Below are positions 38,773 through 47,618 of a stretch of DNA of 64,000 bases, one piece after another. A program made the position numbers and the translations under genes. How positions within the stretch are numbered: the first letter of the stretch is position 1; every line of letters begins with the position of its first letter. The DNA comes from Synechococcus sp. CS-1325 (GTDB lineage: Bacteria; Cyanobacteriota; Cyanobacteriia; PCC-6307; Cyanobiaceae), in assembly GCA_025128135.1 (NCBI GenBank), contig JAHLYW010000046.1, positions 124,001-188,000 on the forward strand. Direction: 5' to 3'. The notes under the pieces are model-generated. The model did not search any database. It worked only from the letters and a program-made list of their open reading frames with translations, and was not told where the DNA came from.

Positions 38773-38844
38773 GGGCGATTAGCTCAGAGGTAGAGCACTA
38801 CCTTGACACGGTAGGAGTCACTGGTTCGATTCCAGTATCGCCCA
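38773..38844 (+). tRNA. tRNA-Val (anticodon GAC)
   Basis: A 72-base cloverleaf: acceptor GGGCGAT pairs with ATCGCCC, D-arm GCTC/GAGC, anticodon stem CTACC/GGTAG around loop TTGACAC (anticodon GAC), and T-arm ACTGG/CCAGT with TTCGATT. The discriminator is A and no CCA is encoded, as is common in cyanobacteria. It sits 26 bases upstream of murD. Confidence 0.97.
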
Positions 38845-38870
38845 TAGTTCTTAGTACACCAACCCAAGCA

Positions 38871-40277
38871 ATGCCCTCGGCGGATCTACCTTTCACCGTC
38901 GTGATTGGCCTTGGACGCTCCGGCATCGGCGCCGCCCGTCTGCTGGCTGCGGCCGGTGAGCAGGTGCGCCTGATCGAATCCAAGGGGGGCAGTGAGCAGC
39001 AGGTGCTGGCAGCTGCGCTGGAAGCCGAAGGGATTGAGGTGCGATTGAACGCGCCCCTGGCGATCGAACAGTTCCACTGGCAGGGAGGACGGGCGGTCAA
39101 GGTGATCGTCAGCCCGGGGATCCGCTGGGATCACCCCACGCTGACAACACTGCGCCAGGACGGGATTGAGGTGATTGGCGAGATGGCCGTGGCCTGGGAG
39201 GCCCTGGGTTCGGTTCCCTGGATCGGCATCACCGGCACCAACGGCAAGACCACCGTCACCCACCTGATCAGCCATCTGCTGGAGAGCGCCGGCTTCGATG
39301 CACCGATGTGCGGCAACGTCGGCCTCTCCGCCGCCGAACTGGCCCTGCAGCGGCGCGCCCAGGGCCTGCCATTGCCCGACTGGCTGGTGGTGGAACTGAG
39401 CAGCTACCAGATCGAGGCCGCCGCCGCGATTCGTCCGCGCATCGGCGTCTGGACCACCCTCACCCCCGACCACCTGGAACGTCACGGCAGCCTCGAGGCC
39501 TACCGAGCCATCAAACACTCCCTGCTGGAGCGCTCAAAGCTGCGTCTGCTCAACGGCGATGATCCCGATCTGGCCGAGCGAGCCGCCAGCTGGGGCGATG
39601 CCAGCACCGTCCGGTGGGTCACGGCGGGGCCACGCCCAGCGGGGGCCAGGCCGATCGATCCCCAGCTCTGGATCGAGGCCGGCCAGGTCACAACCTGCGC
39701 AGGCCCGCTGTTTCCCGCCGATGCCCTGGCCATGCCCGGGGCCCACAATCGCCAGAACATGTTGCTCGCCGCTGCCGTCGGACTGGAGCTGGGGCTCGAA
39801 GCCGCGCAGCTGGAGCAGGCCTTCCGCTCCTTTCACGGTGTGCCCCACCGCCTGGAACTGATCCGAAAATGGGATGGCATCGCCTACTACAACGACAGCA
39901 AGGCCACCAACTTCGATGCTGCCGCGGTAGCGGTCAGGGCCCTGGCCGAACCCGTGGTGGTGCTGGCCGGCGGCGAAGCGAAGCAGGGCGATGCCACGGG
40001 CTGGGTGAGCCAACTCAGCCGCCATGCCCCAGCCGTGGTGCTTTATGGAGCGGCAGCCGAACCCTTTGCCCAGCTGCTCGCCAGCCACGGCTATGGCGGG
40101 GAGATGGCGCTGCGTCCAGGACTCGACGACGCACTGCCCCTGGCCAGGGCGCTGGCCGAGCGGCATGGGGCTTCGGCAGTGCTGCTCTCACCGGCCTGTG
40201 CCAGCTTTGATCAGTACAGCGATTTCGAGGCCCGCGGGGAGCATTTCCGTGCTCTGGTTTCTGCCCTCGAAGCCTGA
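38871..40277 (+). CDS. murD: UDP-N-acetylmuramoylalanine-D-glutamate ligase
   Basis: A 468-residue Mur ligase that adds D-glutamate to the muropeptide precursor. The N-terminal Rossmann-like domain starts VVIGLGRSGIGAARLLA, the P-loop is GITGTNGKTTVTHLISHLL (near residue 119), and the C-terminal motif is HRLELIRKWDGIAYYNDSKA. It acts in the cytoplasm and requires ATP. It is the only Mur gene in the window. Confidence 0.97.
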   Translation: MPSADLPFTVVIGLGRSGIGAARLLAAAGEQVRLIESKGGSEQQVLAAALEAEGIEVRLNAPLAIEQFHWQGGRAVKVIVSPGIRWDHPTLTTLRQDGIEVIGEMAVAWEALGSVPWIGITGTNGKTTVTHLISHLLESAGFDAPMCGNVGLSAAELALQRRAQGLPLPDWLVVELSSYQIEAAAAIRPRIGVWTTLTPDHLERHGSLEAYRAIKHSLLERSKLRLLNGDDPDLAERAASWGDASTVRWVTAGPRPAGARPIDPQLWIEAGQVTTCAGPLFPADALAMPGAHNRQNMLLAAAVGLELGLEAAQLEQAFRSFHGVPHRLELIRKWDGIAYYNDSKATNFDAAAVAVRALAEPVVVLAGGEAKQGDATGWVSQLSRHAPAVVLYGAAAEPFAQLLASHGYGGEMALRPGLDDALPLARALAERHGASAVLLSPACASFDQYSDFEARGEHFRALVSALEA

Positions 40278-40317
40278 CCACCCCGATAGGATCAGCAGGC
40301 GTTGGCCTGGTCCGGCC

Positions 40318-40773
40318 TTGGCCTACTGGTTGATGAAGAGCGAGCCGGATGTCTACGGCATCGACCATCTGGAAGCTGAAACCACCACCCTCTGGGATGG
40401 CATTCGCAATTACCAGGCGCGCAACTTCATGCGGGCCATGCAGATCGGCGACCAGGCCTTCTTCTATCACTCCAACACCAAGCCGCCCGGCATCGTCGGG
40501 CTGATGGAGGTGATCGAAACCGGGCTCATCGACCCCAGCCAGTTCGATCCAGGCTCCAAGTACTTCGACCCTGCCGCCCGGCGCGAGGCTCCTCGCTGGG
40601 ACTGCGCGCGGCTTCGGTTCGGACGAAGGTTTCCGCAGCTGCTCAGCCTCGACACCCTGCGACAGTCGTTCACTGCTGATCAGCTCCCGGTGGTGCGCAA
40701 GGGCAACCGGCTCTCGATCCTGCCGGTGCCGGAGCCCACGGCCCACCGGCTGCTTGAACTGCTGGCGGCCTGA
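40318..40773 (+). CDS. EVE-domain protein
   Basis: A 151-residue protein consisting of one EVE (PUA-like) domain, a fold that recognises modified bases in nucleic acids. The family start YWLMKSEPDVYGIDHLE and the block GIRNYQARNFMRAMQIGD are clear, as are FFYHSNTKPPGIVGLMEV and the C-terminal WDCARLRF region. The TTG at 40318 gives the expected MAYWLMKSEP; an ATG at 40333 would cut the first strand. A 15-bp duplication spans the stop codon. Confidence 0.88.
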   Translation: MAYWLMKSEPDVYGIDHLEAETTTLWDGIRNYQARNFMRAMQIGDQAFFYHSNTKPPGIVGLMEVIETGLIDPSQFDPGSKYFDPAARREAPRWDCARLRFGRRFPQLLSLDTLRQSFTADQLPVVRKGNRLSILPVPEPTAHRLLELLAA

Positions 40774-40797
40774 TCCGGCCATGCCTGATCCGGCCAG
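40768..40797. repeat. Two 15-bp tandem copies across the EVE stop codon
   Basis: GCCTGATCCGGCCAT (40768-40782) and GCCTGATCCGGCCAG (40783-40797) differ at one base. The TGA of the EVE gene is inside the first copy and is duplicated in the second. Confidence 0.85.
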
Positions 40798-40818
40798 GCC
40801 TGCTCCAGCTCGATGCTC

Positions 40819-41154
40819 CTAACGCAGGAACATGTTCGCCACATAGCAGCGGGTCACAGCCCGGCTCTGCACTCCGTTCTGGACAAGAAAGCCTGCCAGG
40901 GCCGCCTGAAACAGCCTGTACTGATCCCAGTTCGGATGGGCTTCGATGAAGCGGCGCATCGATCCCAGCAGGGCTTCCGGCACGTCGGCCCGCAGGCTCA
41001 CCACCCCCAGGTCGCCCTGGTCGGAGCTGGGGGACGGCTGGGGGACGGAGCTGACGGCCAGCGGCTGGGCCGGGGCAGACAACTGGACTGGGACAGGCAG
41101 GGCCGGAGCTGCATCCATTCGGGGGGGGTTCGCTGAGACACCAGTTCTCCACAT
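40819..41154 (-). CDS. DUF2811 family protein
   Basis: A protein of about 111 residues whose last 60 form the DUF2811 domain of cyanobacteria (VSLRADVPEALLGSMRRFIE, then NWDQYRLFQAALAGFLVQNG). It has the look of a small helical, ribbon-helix-helix-like module, but no function is known to me. The N-terminal half is Pro/Ser-rich linker. ATG 41154 or ATG 41118 is likely; an in-frame TTG at 41289 would add 45 unconvincing residues. It converges on the EVE gene. Confidence 0.75.
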   Translation of the reverse strand: MWRTGVSANPPRMDAAPALPVPVQLSAPAQPLAVSSVPQPSPSSDQGDLGVVSLRADVPEALLGSMRRFIEAHPNWDQYRLFQAALAGFLVQNGVQSRAVTRCYVANMFLR

Positions 41155-41492
41155 CGCCGCGGTCTCGTCAAATCCGGCGGCAGTGGGCGGGGAGCGGCCA
41201 TCCCAGCCTGAGACTTCCCCCACGAGGGAGCTGTGGCGCGAGCAGGCCAGAAGGCGCTCCTGATTGAATCGATTCACCGCCTTTGTCAAGGGGAGAGCCC
41301 TTCGGCGGGAGCTTCTCCACAGGCAGGAAGCGTGGAGAAGGGTCGAGCCCCTGAAGCTGTGGAAAAGCTGTGCAAAAACCGGGCTGAAGCCGGTCAGGGC
41401 CGGGGAAGGGCCAGCCGATCAGCAGTGCTGATCGCTGCCGATTCGAGCAACCAGTCTCATCCGCCGCCGAAGCTGGCCAGCGCGGTGGAAGC
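41155..41492. other. Gene-free stretch with DnaA-box-like 9-mers and an inverted repeat
   Basis: This 338-base region between two minus-strand genes holds no convincing ORF. Four 9-mers resemble cyanobacterial DnaA boxes (TTTTCCACA). They are TTCTCCACA at 41313-41321, and on the minus strand TTCTCCACG (41331-41339), TTTTCCACA (41358-41366, exact) and TTTTGCACA (41369-41377). A perfect inverted repeat CGATCAGC-AGT-GCTGATCG lies at 41416-41434. The region should also contain the promoter for DUF2811. Confidence 0.5.
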
Positions 41493-41870
41493 TCAGAGCG
41501 GCAACTGCTCCATGGCCCGCAGGCCGTGGGCGCCGGCCGCCAGCGTCCAGCTGCCCTCGATCCCCCGCTGGGAGGGACCGGTGCTGAGCACGAAGTGCAG
41601 GGCCCAGGTGGTTCGATCCCCCTCAAGACCCACCCACCAGGGTTGCCGCTCCAGTTCAAGGCTGATCAGCTCTTCGTCGAGCAGCTGGTCGGTGAGCTCG
41701 CCCCATTGCTTCACCAGATCACGGATCGCTTGCCGCAACGCAAGTGCTTCAGCCGTGGTGAGTTCCGCCGCCCAGCCGACTCCGCCGATCAGAACGGAAA
41801 AAGGCTGACGGGCCGGCTCCCAGGCCAGGCGCCATCCGTCGCCTTCCCTGGACCACGCTCCCGGATTCAC
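41493..41870 (-). CDS. DUF1818 family protein
   Basis: A 125-residue protein of the cyanobacterial DUF1818 family. Conserved parts are GWRLAWEPARQPFSVLIGG, the central WAAELTTAEALALRQAI and WWVGLEGDRTTWALHFVLST. It is soluble and has no known activity. The GTG start at 41870 is 12 bases from the rpoZ stop, so it probably shares the rpoZ transcript. Confidence 0.85.
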   Translation of the reverse strand: MNPGAWSREGDGWRLAWEPARQPFSVLIGGVGWAAELTTAEALALRQAIRDLVKQWGELTDQLLDEELISLELERQPWWVGLEGDRTTWALHFVLSTGPSQRGIEGSWTLAAGAHGLRAMEQLPL

Positions 41871-41882
41871 CGCGGGCCGTGG

Positions 41883-42113
41883 TCAGCCAGGAAGAAGATC
41901 GGGCTGGTCCTGTTCGTCGCTGAGCTCGACGATCGCTCGCTGAACGGGCTTGACCATCGCATCCTCAAGCAGGCCATCGAAATCATCAAAGCGACGCTGC
42001 TTGGCCCGGAAGGCGATTTTCACAGTGGTGAGATAGCGGTTGCTGGACTCACGGATCAGGCTCTCGGCCCGATGGGCCAGTTCCTTGGGATTGACCACCG
42101 CACTGGTATACAA
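41883..42113 (-). CDS. rpoZ: RNA polymerase omega subunit
   Basis: A 76-residue omega subunit that helps to assemble RNA polymerase and hold beta-prime. The cyanobacterial form is recognised by [20 protein letters not shown] and the end [12 protein letters not shown]. The start codon at 42113 is TTG; a GTG at 42098 is possible. It lies upstream of DUF1818 on the same strand and is divergent from the Hsp70-like gene. Confidence 0.92.
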   Translation of the reverse strand: MYTSAVVNPKELAHRAESLIRESSNRYLTTVKIAFRAKQRRFDDFDGLLEDAMVKPVQRAIVELSDEQDQPDLLPG

Positions 42114-42243
42114 ATCAGAATCCCAACTCTGAGAATCTTAGTCCAGCAGCCCGCCAGCCCCCCGGCCGTGGCCCTGATCCGGCAAGCTTGAGCTCCGCCG
42201 GACGCTCAGCTCACCGTGGCAGCCTCGCCGTTCCAGCCCCGCC

Positions 42244-43800
42244 GTGATTGATGGGACCCTGGCTATCGACCTCGGCAGCAGCAACACCGTGGTGGCCTTT
42301 CAGGCGGCCGACGGAGGAGCGGTCGAGATGGTCACGGTCGCCCCGTTCAACGGCCTCCAGGCGGGCGTGATCCCCAGCCTGGTCTGGGTCGCCAGCAGCG
42401 CCTCCGAGCAGCCCCTACTCGGTCGCCAGGTGCAGGAGGCAGGCCTGGCCTGGAGTGAAAGTCCCCAGCTCTGCCGCAATTTCAAACGCTGGATCGGCTC
42501 TCCCGACTCCACGGGCTTCAGGCGGGAGTCCCTGCTGAGCCCGGAGCAGGCCGGCGCCCTCCTGCTGGAGCGCATCTGGCGCCACCTCCCCGCCGAACTG
42601 GCCCCCTCGCGGCTGGTGCTCACAGCGCCGATCGACAGCTATCGGGGCTACCGCCAGTGGTTGGAGCAGGCCAGCCAGAGCCTTGCCGTGGCGGAGCTGG
42701 CCCTGGTGGATGAACCCACCGCCGCAGCGATCGGAGCCGGCCTGCCCCCCGGCAGCCGGGTGCTGGTGGTGGATCTCGGTGGCGGCACGATCGATCTTTC
42801 GCTGGTGGCCCTGGAGGGCGGAGAGGGTCGGGCCGCACCGATCGCCCAGCTGCTTCGCTTTGCCGGCCGCGATCTGCGCGGCAGCCGTCAGGCGCTTCGC
42901 TGTGCGCGGGTGCTGGGCAAGGCAGGACTGGCTCTCGGCGGCAGGGACCTGGACCATTGGATCGCCGCCGCCCTCGCGGACACGCCACCGACTGGGGCTC
43001 TGCTGGACGCTGTGGAGCAGCTCAAGTGCACGCTGAGCACCGAGCAGGAGGCCAGGGCGGTCTGGTGCCCCCCCGGCCAGGCCAGCCGGGAACTGAGGCT
43101 GAGCCGCCGGGAACTGGAAGACCTGCTCAAGCGGCATGGGTTGCTCGAACTGCTCGACGAGCTGCTGGAGCGCGTGCTGGCCGGGGCCAGATCGGAGGGG
43201 CTGAACCTCTCGAAGATCGATGCCGTGCTCCCGGTGGGAGGCACCAGCCGCATGCCGCTGATCCGCCAGTGGCTGCGCGAGCGCTGCCCCGACATCCCGA
43301 TTCTCGACCAGCGGCCGATCGAGGCGGTCGCGGTGGGGGCTCTTGCCCTGACACCTGGCGTTCAGATCAAGGATGTGCTCAGCCGGGGAGTGTCGCTGCG
43401 CCGCTGGGACCTCCGCAGCGACGGGCACCGCTGGCATCCCCTCTTCCTCCCAGGCCAGAGCTGGCCCACCGGAAATCCCCTGGAGCTGATCCTGGCCTGC
43501 AGCAGCGATGGTCAGCGCCAGCTGGATCTGGTGCTGGGTGAGCCATTGGATGAGCGGCGTGCCGAGGTGGTCTTTCGCGATGGCCTGCCAGCCCTGATCG
43601 CGCCTCCCGCCGGCGAGAGGCGCGTGGAGCCCTGGGACCGGCAGCCGGCGGCTATCGACCTTGATCCCCCCGGAGCCCGCGGCGTGGACCGGCTGAAGCT
43701 GTGCTTCCGGGTCAATGATCAGGCCCAGCTGACCATGGGCAGCGAGGATCTGATCAGTGGTCGCTGCAGCGAACCGATCGCCCTTGGACCCGTCCGCTAG
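42244..43800 (+). CDS. Hsp70-like protein with reduced C-terminal domain
   Basis: A 518-residue Hsp70-family ATPase. The nucleotide-binding domain shows phosphate 1 (LAIDLGSSNTVVAFQ), phosphate 2 (LVVDLGGGTIDLSLVAL) and adenosine (AVLPVGGTSRMPLIRQWL) motifs, plus LVDEPTAAAIGAG. The substrate-binding part after residue 370 is about 150 residues and lacks the helical lid and EEVD-like end of DnaK (about 640 aa). It is therefore a specialised paralogue rather than the housekeeping DnaK. The GTG start is at 42244. A membrane-anchored TPR-like gene follows. Confidence 0.88.
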   Translation: MIDGTLAIDLGSSNTVVAFQAADGGAVEMVTVAPFNGLQAGVIPSLVWVASSASEQPLLGRQVQEAGLAWSESPQLCRNFKRWIGSPDSTGFRRESLLSPEQAGALLLERIWRHLPAELAPSRLVLTAPIDSYRGYRQWLEQASQSLAVAELALVDEPTAAAIGAGLPPGSRVLVVDLGGGTIDLSLVALEGGEGRAAPIAQLLRFAGRDLRGSRQALRCARVLGKAGLALGGRDLDHWIAAALADTPPTGALLDAVEQLKCTLSTEQEARAVWCPPGQASRELRLSRRELEDLLKRHGLLELLDELLERVLAGARSEGLNLSKIDAVLPVGGTSRMPLIRQWLRERCPDIPILDQRPIEAVAVGALALTPGVQIKDVLSRGVSLRRWDLRSDGHRWHPLFLPGQSWPTGNPLELILACSSDGQRQLDLVLGEPLDERRAEVVFRDGLPALIAPPAGERRVEPWDRQPAAIDLDPPGARGVDRLKLCFRVNDQAQLTMGSEDLISGRCSEPIALGPVR

Positions 43801-43868
43801 ATCCCAGCCAGGACGTTCATAGCGGGGGGTGCTTGCATGGGAAAAGTTGATTTCGCATCCCGCTCGCC

Positions 43869-44699
43869 TTGGCTCTCCGTCGCCACAGGCTGCCGCGCTT
43901 CTGGTTGGCCGTCACATTGGGTCTGGTCGCCGCCGGCGTTGGTGCAGCCCACTGGTGGGAAGCGCAGCTTCCCTCACGCCTGGAGCAGGCGGCGGCCGAC
44001 GGAAACTACGAGGCGTGCCTGAGCTACAGCGAACAGCTGGCCGCCCTGCGCTGGATGAGCGGGCGGGCGCCGAGGGAGCAGGGCCGCTGCCGGCGCCACC
44101 AGGCCGAAACCCTCTGGCAGGCTGAAAAATGGGCAGAGGCCCTCAAGCTGCAACTCCTGCTCAGCAACTCTCCCGCCGGCACGGTCGCCGACAGAAAACG
44201 CCTTCAGTCCTGGCAGCAGGAGCTCAAGTCCAGAGCCCTGGCTCGCTTCGAAGCGGGAGATCTGGAGGGGGCCATCACCCTGCTCAAGCCGATGGGGGAA
44301 GACCAGCATCCCGATGGCAATGCCTACGGCGACAATCTCAGGCAACTCTGGAGTCGCAACCGGCTGCAGCAGGAGCGGGCCCGCGGCCTGATCAGCCAGA
44401 AGCGCTGGTGGGAAGCCCTTGAAGCCCTGAACCGCATCGACCACCCATGGTGGAAAAGCCAGTCAGCCGGCCTGCAGCGCCAGGTTGAGAACGAGATAGC
44501 CGGCCTCAAGGCCAAGGAACAGGAGCACCACAGCCATGGTGACAACCGGTTGAGCAACGTGCCGATGGCCGATCTCGATGGCGCCGTTCAACGCAACATC
44601 GTCCTCGGACTCGACGACTGGACCGCCTTCACCACGGCCTGCCGACAGCTGGGGGGCAAGGTGGTGGAAGCAGGTCCCGAAACGGGTTGCCAGCGATGA
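43869..44699 (+). CDS. Membrane-anchored TPR-like protein
   Basis: A 276-residue protein with one N-terminal membrane segment (FWLAVTLGLVAAGVGAAHWW) and a helical body. It has repeat-like units (NYEACLSYSEQLAALRWM, KWAEALKLQLLLSNSPAG, DLEGAITLLKPMGED, RWWEALEALNRIDH) that resemble degenerate TPRs. No enzyme motif is seen. The TTG at 43869 is the most natural start. It follows the Hsp70-like gene by 68 bases on the same strand, and TPR proteins often partner Hsp70 chaperones, so a co-chaperone role is suggested but unproven. Confidence 0.7.
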   Translation: MALRRHRLPRFWLAVTLGLVAAGVGAAHWWEAQLPSRLEQAAADGNYEACLSYSEQLAALRWMSGRAPREQGRCRRHQAETLWQAEKWAEALKLQLLLSNSPAGTVADRKRLQSWQQELKSRALARFEAGDLEGAITLLKPMGEDQHPDGNAYGDNLRQLWSRNRLQQERARGLISQKRWWEALEALNRIDHPWWKSQSAGLQRQVENEIAGLKAKEQEHHSHGDNRLSNVPMADLDGAVQRNIVLGLDDWTAFTTACRQLGGKVVEAGPETGCQR

Positions 44700-44740
44700 G
44701 GACACCCCATGACAGGATTGGCGGATCCTGAGGAAACCCC

Positions 44741-44971
44741 ATGCAGCCCGGTGAACAGGTCAGGGTCAGTCAGAGCGTCGTTGTGTTCACCCACCCCGAA
44801 CATCGTGGCCAGCCCTTCGATCTCCTGGGCCAGCAAGGCGAAGTTCACCAGATTCTCGACGACTGGAAAGGGCGGCCGATCAGTCCAACCCTGCCGGTGA
44901 TCGTGGCGTTCGGACGCTTCCGTGCCCATTTCCGGGCCGATGAGCTCGAACCGATCGTCCCCACCGCCTGA
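44741..44971 (+). CDS. ftrV: Ferredoxin-thioredoxin reductase, variable subunit
   Basis: A 76-residue SH3-like barrel subunit of FTR, which with the catalytic FtrC subunit passes electrons from ferredoxin to thioredoxin. It begins MQPGEQVRVSQSVVVFTHPE and ends with GRPISPTLPVIVAFGRFRAH. FtrV carries no cofactor. ftrC is not in the window. It converges on pyrR with one base between the stops. Confidence 0.94.
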   Translation: MQPGEQVRVSQSVVVFTHPEHRGQPFDLLGQQGEVHQILDDWKGRPISPTLPVIVAFGRFRAHFRADELEPIVPTA

Positions 44972-44972
44972 G

Positions 44973-45521
44973 TCATTCCTTCAGCAGGAAGACACCCTCC
45001 ACCCCGTCGATGTCTGCCAGGCAGAGCTGAATGCTCTCCAGACGGCTGGTGGGCACGACCCGCCCGCAGAAGTCCGGCTGGATCGGCAGCTCCCTGTGAC
45101 CTCGATCGACCATCACCAGCAGGCGCACCGCCGCGGGGCGTCCCCAGGTCAGCAGCGCTTCCATCGCCGCCCGCACCGTTCGGCCCGTGAAGATCACGTC
45201 ATCGACCAGCACCACCTGACGTCCTTCGATCCCGACCGGCAACCGGGTTGCCTCGACCAGCCTGGTTCCCACCCGGTCGAGATCATCACGATGGAAGGTG
45301 GGGTCGAGGCTGCCCCGATCAATCGGGTGGCCTGAATCGGCTTCGAGCTGCTGGGCCAGCACCGTGGCGAGGGCAACGCCGCGGGTGGGGATTCCCAGCA
45401 GGAGCAGCTGCCTGCTGTCGACAACACTCTCCAGCACCTGGGACGCGAGACGGTTCAGGGTGCGGCTCAGGTCCTGGGCGGAGAGGATTTCGAGTCGCCC
45501 GGCCTGATGCGGCGATGGCAT
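44973..45521 (-). CDS. pyrR: PyrR bifunctional pyrimidine regulator / uracil phosphoribosyltransferase
   Basis: A 182-residue phosphoribosyltransferase-fold protein. The PRPP loop is VVLVDDVIFTGRTVRAAMEA, and the family start is EILSAQDLSRTLNRLASQVL. In Bacillus PyrR attenuates pyr mRNA. In cyanobacteria the regulatory role is less clear, and no pyr operon is adjacent (pyrF is 40 kb away). Uracil salvage is therefore the safer call. Confidence 0.92.
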   Translation of the reverse strand: MPSPHQAGRLEILSAQDLSRTLNRLASQVLESVVDSRQLLLLGIPTRGVALATVLAQQLEADSGHPIDRGSLDPTFHRDDLDRVGTRLVEATRLPVGIEGRQVVLVDDVIFTGRTVRAAMEALLTWGRPAAVRLLVMVDRGHRELPIQPDFCGRVVPTSRLESIQLCLADIDGVEGVFLLKE

Positions 45522-45689
45522 GGCGTTCGCGAGTGGTGAACCAGCCTAGGAAGGCTGCCGGACGGCAAAGATGTGACCAAAAGCTGACCCGGCCGAGCAG
45601 CGGCAGCGGGAACGCCAGCAGGACGGGGTTAACTTGATTCCACATTTATCCTGCGCCGCTTCATTCGCCGGGGTGACACTGTTACTTCC

Positions 45690-47363
45690 ATGCCGACCGG
45701 CCCCAACGCCAACCCTTCCCCTGACGTCGGTGCCTCCGCTTCTGCTGGCGGTAAAGCGCCGGTTTCCCCCGTGGTTCTGGCCATTCTCGATGGCTGGGGT
45801 TACGGCGAATCCTCAGGGACGAACGCCATCACGGAAGCCTCCACCCCGGTGATGGACGCGCTGTGGCAGGTGTACCCCCATGCCTTGATTCAGGCCAGCG
45901 GGGGCGACGTCGGATTGCCTGACGGTCAGATGGGCAATTCAGAGGTGGGCCATCTCACGATTGGCTCTGGCCGGATCATCCGCCAGGAACTGGTGCGGAT
46001 CAGCAAAGCCGCCACCGATGGCAGCCTGGCGGAGAATCCAGCCCTCAACGATCTCGCCGACCATCTGCTCGCAACGGGAGGCAGCCTGCATCTGCTCGGC
46101 CTCTGCTCCAATGGCGGAGTTCACAGCCACATCGACCATCTCGGCAGCCTGTTGCAGTGGGCGGCCGACAGGGGCCTCAAGGAGGTCTTCATCCACGCGA
46201 TCACCGACGGCCGTGACACCCCACCCCAGTCCGCCCTTCCCTTCCTCGACCAGATCGACGCCCAGATCGCATCGGTCGGCGTCGGCCGGATCAGCACCCT
46301 CTGCGGCCGCTACTGGGCCATGGATCGGGACAACCGCTGGGATCGCACCGAGAAGGCCTTCCGGCTGCTCACCGAATCGGCACCGATCGCTGGCCTGACG
46401 GCCCAGCAGGCTGTCGAAGCAGCCTATGCAGCAGGCATCAACGATGAATTCATTGAACCTCTGCGCCTGGACACAGGGGAGCTGGGCGATGGAGATGGGC
46501 TGATCTGCTTTAATTTCCGGCCGGATCGGGCGCGTCAGCTGCTGCGATCCCTGGCCCTCGAACGCTTCGATGGCTTTGTCCGCCAGCAGCTGCCTCGCCT
46601 TCGGCTGGTCACCTTCACCCAGTACGAGGCGGGCTTGCCGGTGGAGGTGGCCTTCCCGCCTGAATCACTCGATGGCCTGCTTGGCCAGGTGGTGTCTGAG
46701 CATGGCCTGCTCCAGTTGCGCACGGCCGAAACCGAGAAATATCCCCACGTCACCTATTTCATGAACGGAGGAATCGAGCAGCCTTTTCCTGGTGAAGACA
46801 GGCATCTTGTTCCTTCTCCACGGGTCGCCACCTACGACCAGTCACCGGAGATGTCGGCTGACGCTCTCACAGAATCCTGCATCGCCTCGATCAACAAAGG
46901 CATCTATTCCCTGATCGTGATCAACTACGCCAACCCCGACATGGTTGGCCATACCGGCATGATCGAGGCCACCAAGACCGCCATCAGCACCGTCGACCGC
47001 TGCATCGGACAACTGGTTGAGGCCACGAACCGCAAAGGCGGAACGTTGCTGATCACCGCCGACCATGGCAACGCCGAAATGATGCGCAGCAGCGATGGCA
47101 GGCCCTGGACAGCCCACACCACCAACCCCGTACCGGTGATTCTTGTGGAAGGGGAGAAGCGCAAGCTGCCTGGCCACGGAGCCCATGCCAGCCTGCGCAG
47201 CGGCGGAGGGCTGGCTGACATCGCCCCAACCCTGCTCGACATTCTCGATCTTCCCCAGCCCGCACGGATGACCGGCCGTTCCTTGATCGATTCAGCCGAT
47301 GTTCGGCTGGAGCCCACTCCCGAGGCCCAGCAGACCCAGCTGTACCAGGCCCTGCAGGTGTGA
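45690..47363 (+). CDS. gpmI: 2,3-bisphosphoglycerate-independent phosphoglycerate mutase
   Basis: A 557-residue manganese-dependent mutase that interconverts 3- and 2-phosphoglycerate. The phosphorylated Ser is in [19 protein letters not shown]; other family blocks are [30 protein letters not shown] and the metal-binding [14 protein letters not shown] 30-residue Ser/Pro-rich leader precedes the core. secG follows after 24 bases. Confidence 0.96.
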   Translation: MPTGPNANPSPDVGASASAGGKAPVSPVVLAILDGWGYGESSGTNAITEASTPVMDALWQVYPHALIQASGGDVGLPDGQMGNSEVGHLTIGSGRIIRQELVRISKAATDGSLAENPALNDLADHLLATGGSLHLLGLCSNGGVHSHIDHLGSLLQWAADRGLKEVFIHAITDGRDTPPQSALPFLDQIDAQIASVGVGRISTLCGRYWAMDRDNRWDRTEKAFRLLTESAPIAGLTAQQAVEAAYAAGINDEFIEPLRLDTGELGDGDGLICFNFRPDRARQLLRSLALERFDGFVRQQLPRLRLVTFTQYEAGLPVEVAFPPESLDGLLGQVVSEHGLLQLRTAETEKYPHVTYFMNGGIEQPFPGEDRHLVPSPRVATYDQSPEMSADALTESCIASINKGIYSLIVINYANPDMVGHTGMIEATKTAISTVDRCIGQLVEATNRKGGTLLITADHGNAEMMRSSDGRPWTAHTTNPVPVILVEGEKRKLPGHGAHASLRSGGGLADIAPTLLDILDLPQPARMTGRSLIDSADVRLEPTPEAQQTQLYQALQV

Positions 47364-47387
47364 GCGCCGGTTCGATAAACTGCCTGG

Positions 47388-47618
47388 ATGCTCACTTCCG
47401 TTCTGTCCTGGATCTGGATCTCCACAGGCGTCCTGCTGATCATCAGCGTCTTGCTCCACAGCCCCAAGGGCGACGGCATGGGAGGGCTGGCCAGTAGCGG
47501 CGGCTCGATGTTCAGCAGTGCCCGCAGCGCTGAAGACACCCTGAACCGGATCAGCTGGACCCTGCTGGCCCTCTTTCTCGGTCTGGCCGTCCTGCTCAGT
47601 GCAGGCTGGTTGCGGTGA
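47388..47618 (+). CDS. secG: Preprotein translocase subunit SecG
   Basis: A 76-residue membrane subunit of the SecYEG channel. Two hydrophobic helices (WISTGVLLIISVLLHSPKG and ISWTLLALFLGLAVLLSAGW) flank the conserved loop GGLASSGGSMFSSARSAEDT. The TGA overlaps the GTG start of msrB (GTGA), so an export component is translated together with an exported enzyme. Confidence 0.93.
   Translation: MLTSVLSWIWISTGVLLIISVLLHSPKGDGMGGLASSGGSMFSSARSAEDTLNRISWTLLALFLGLAVLLSAGWLR

Noticed and set aside
41313..41377. Calling the DnaA-box-like cluster the chromosomal origin
   Set aside because: dnaN or dnaA is not adjacent, only one 9-mer is exact, and GC skew could not be measured. It is reported only as a candidate binding site.
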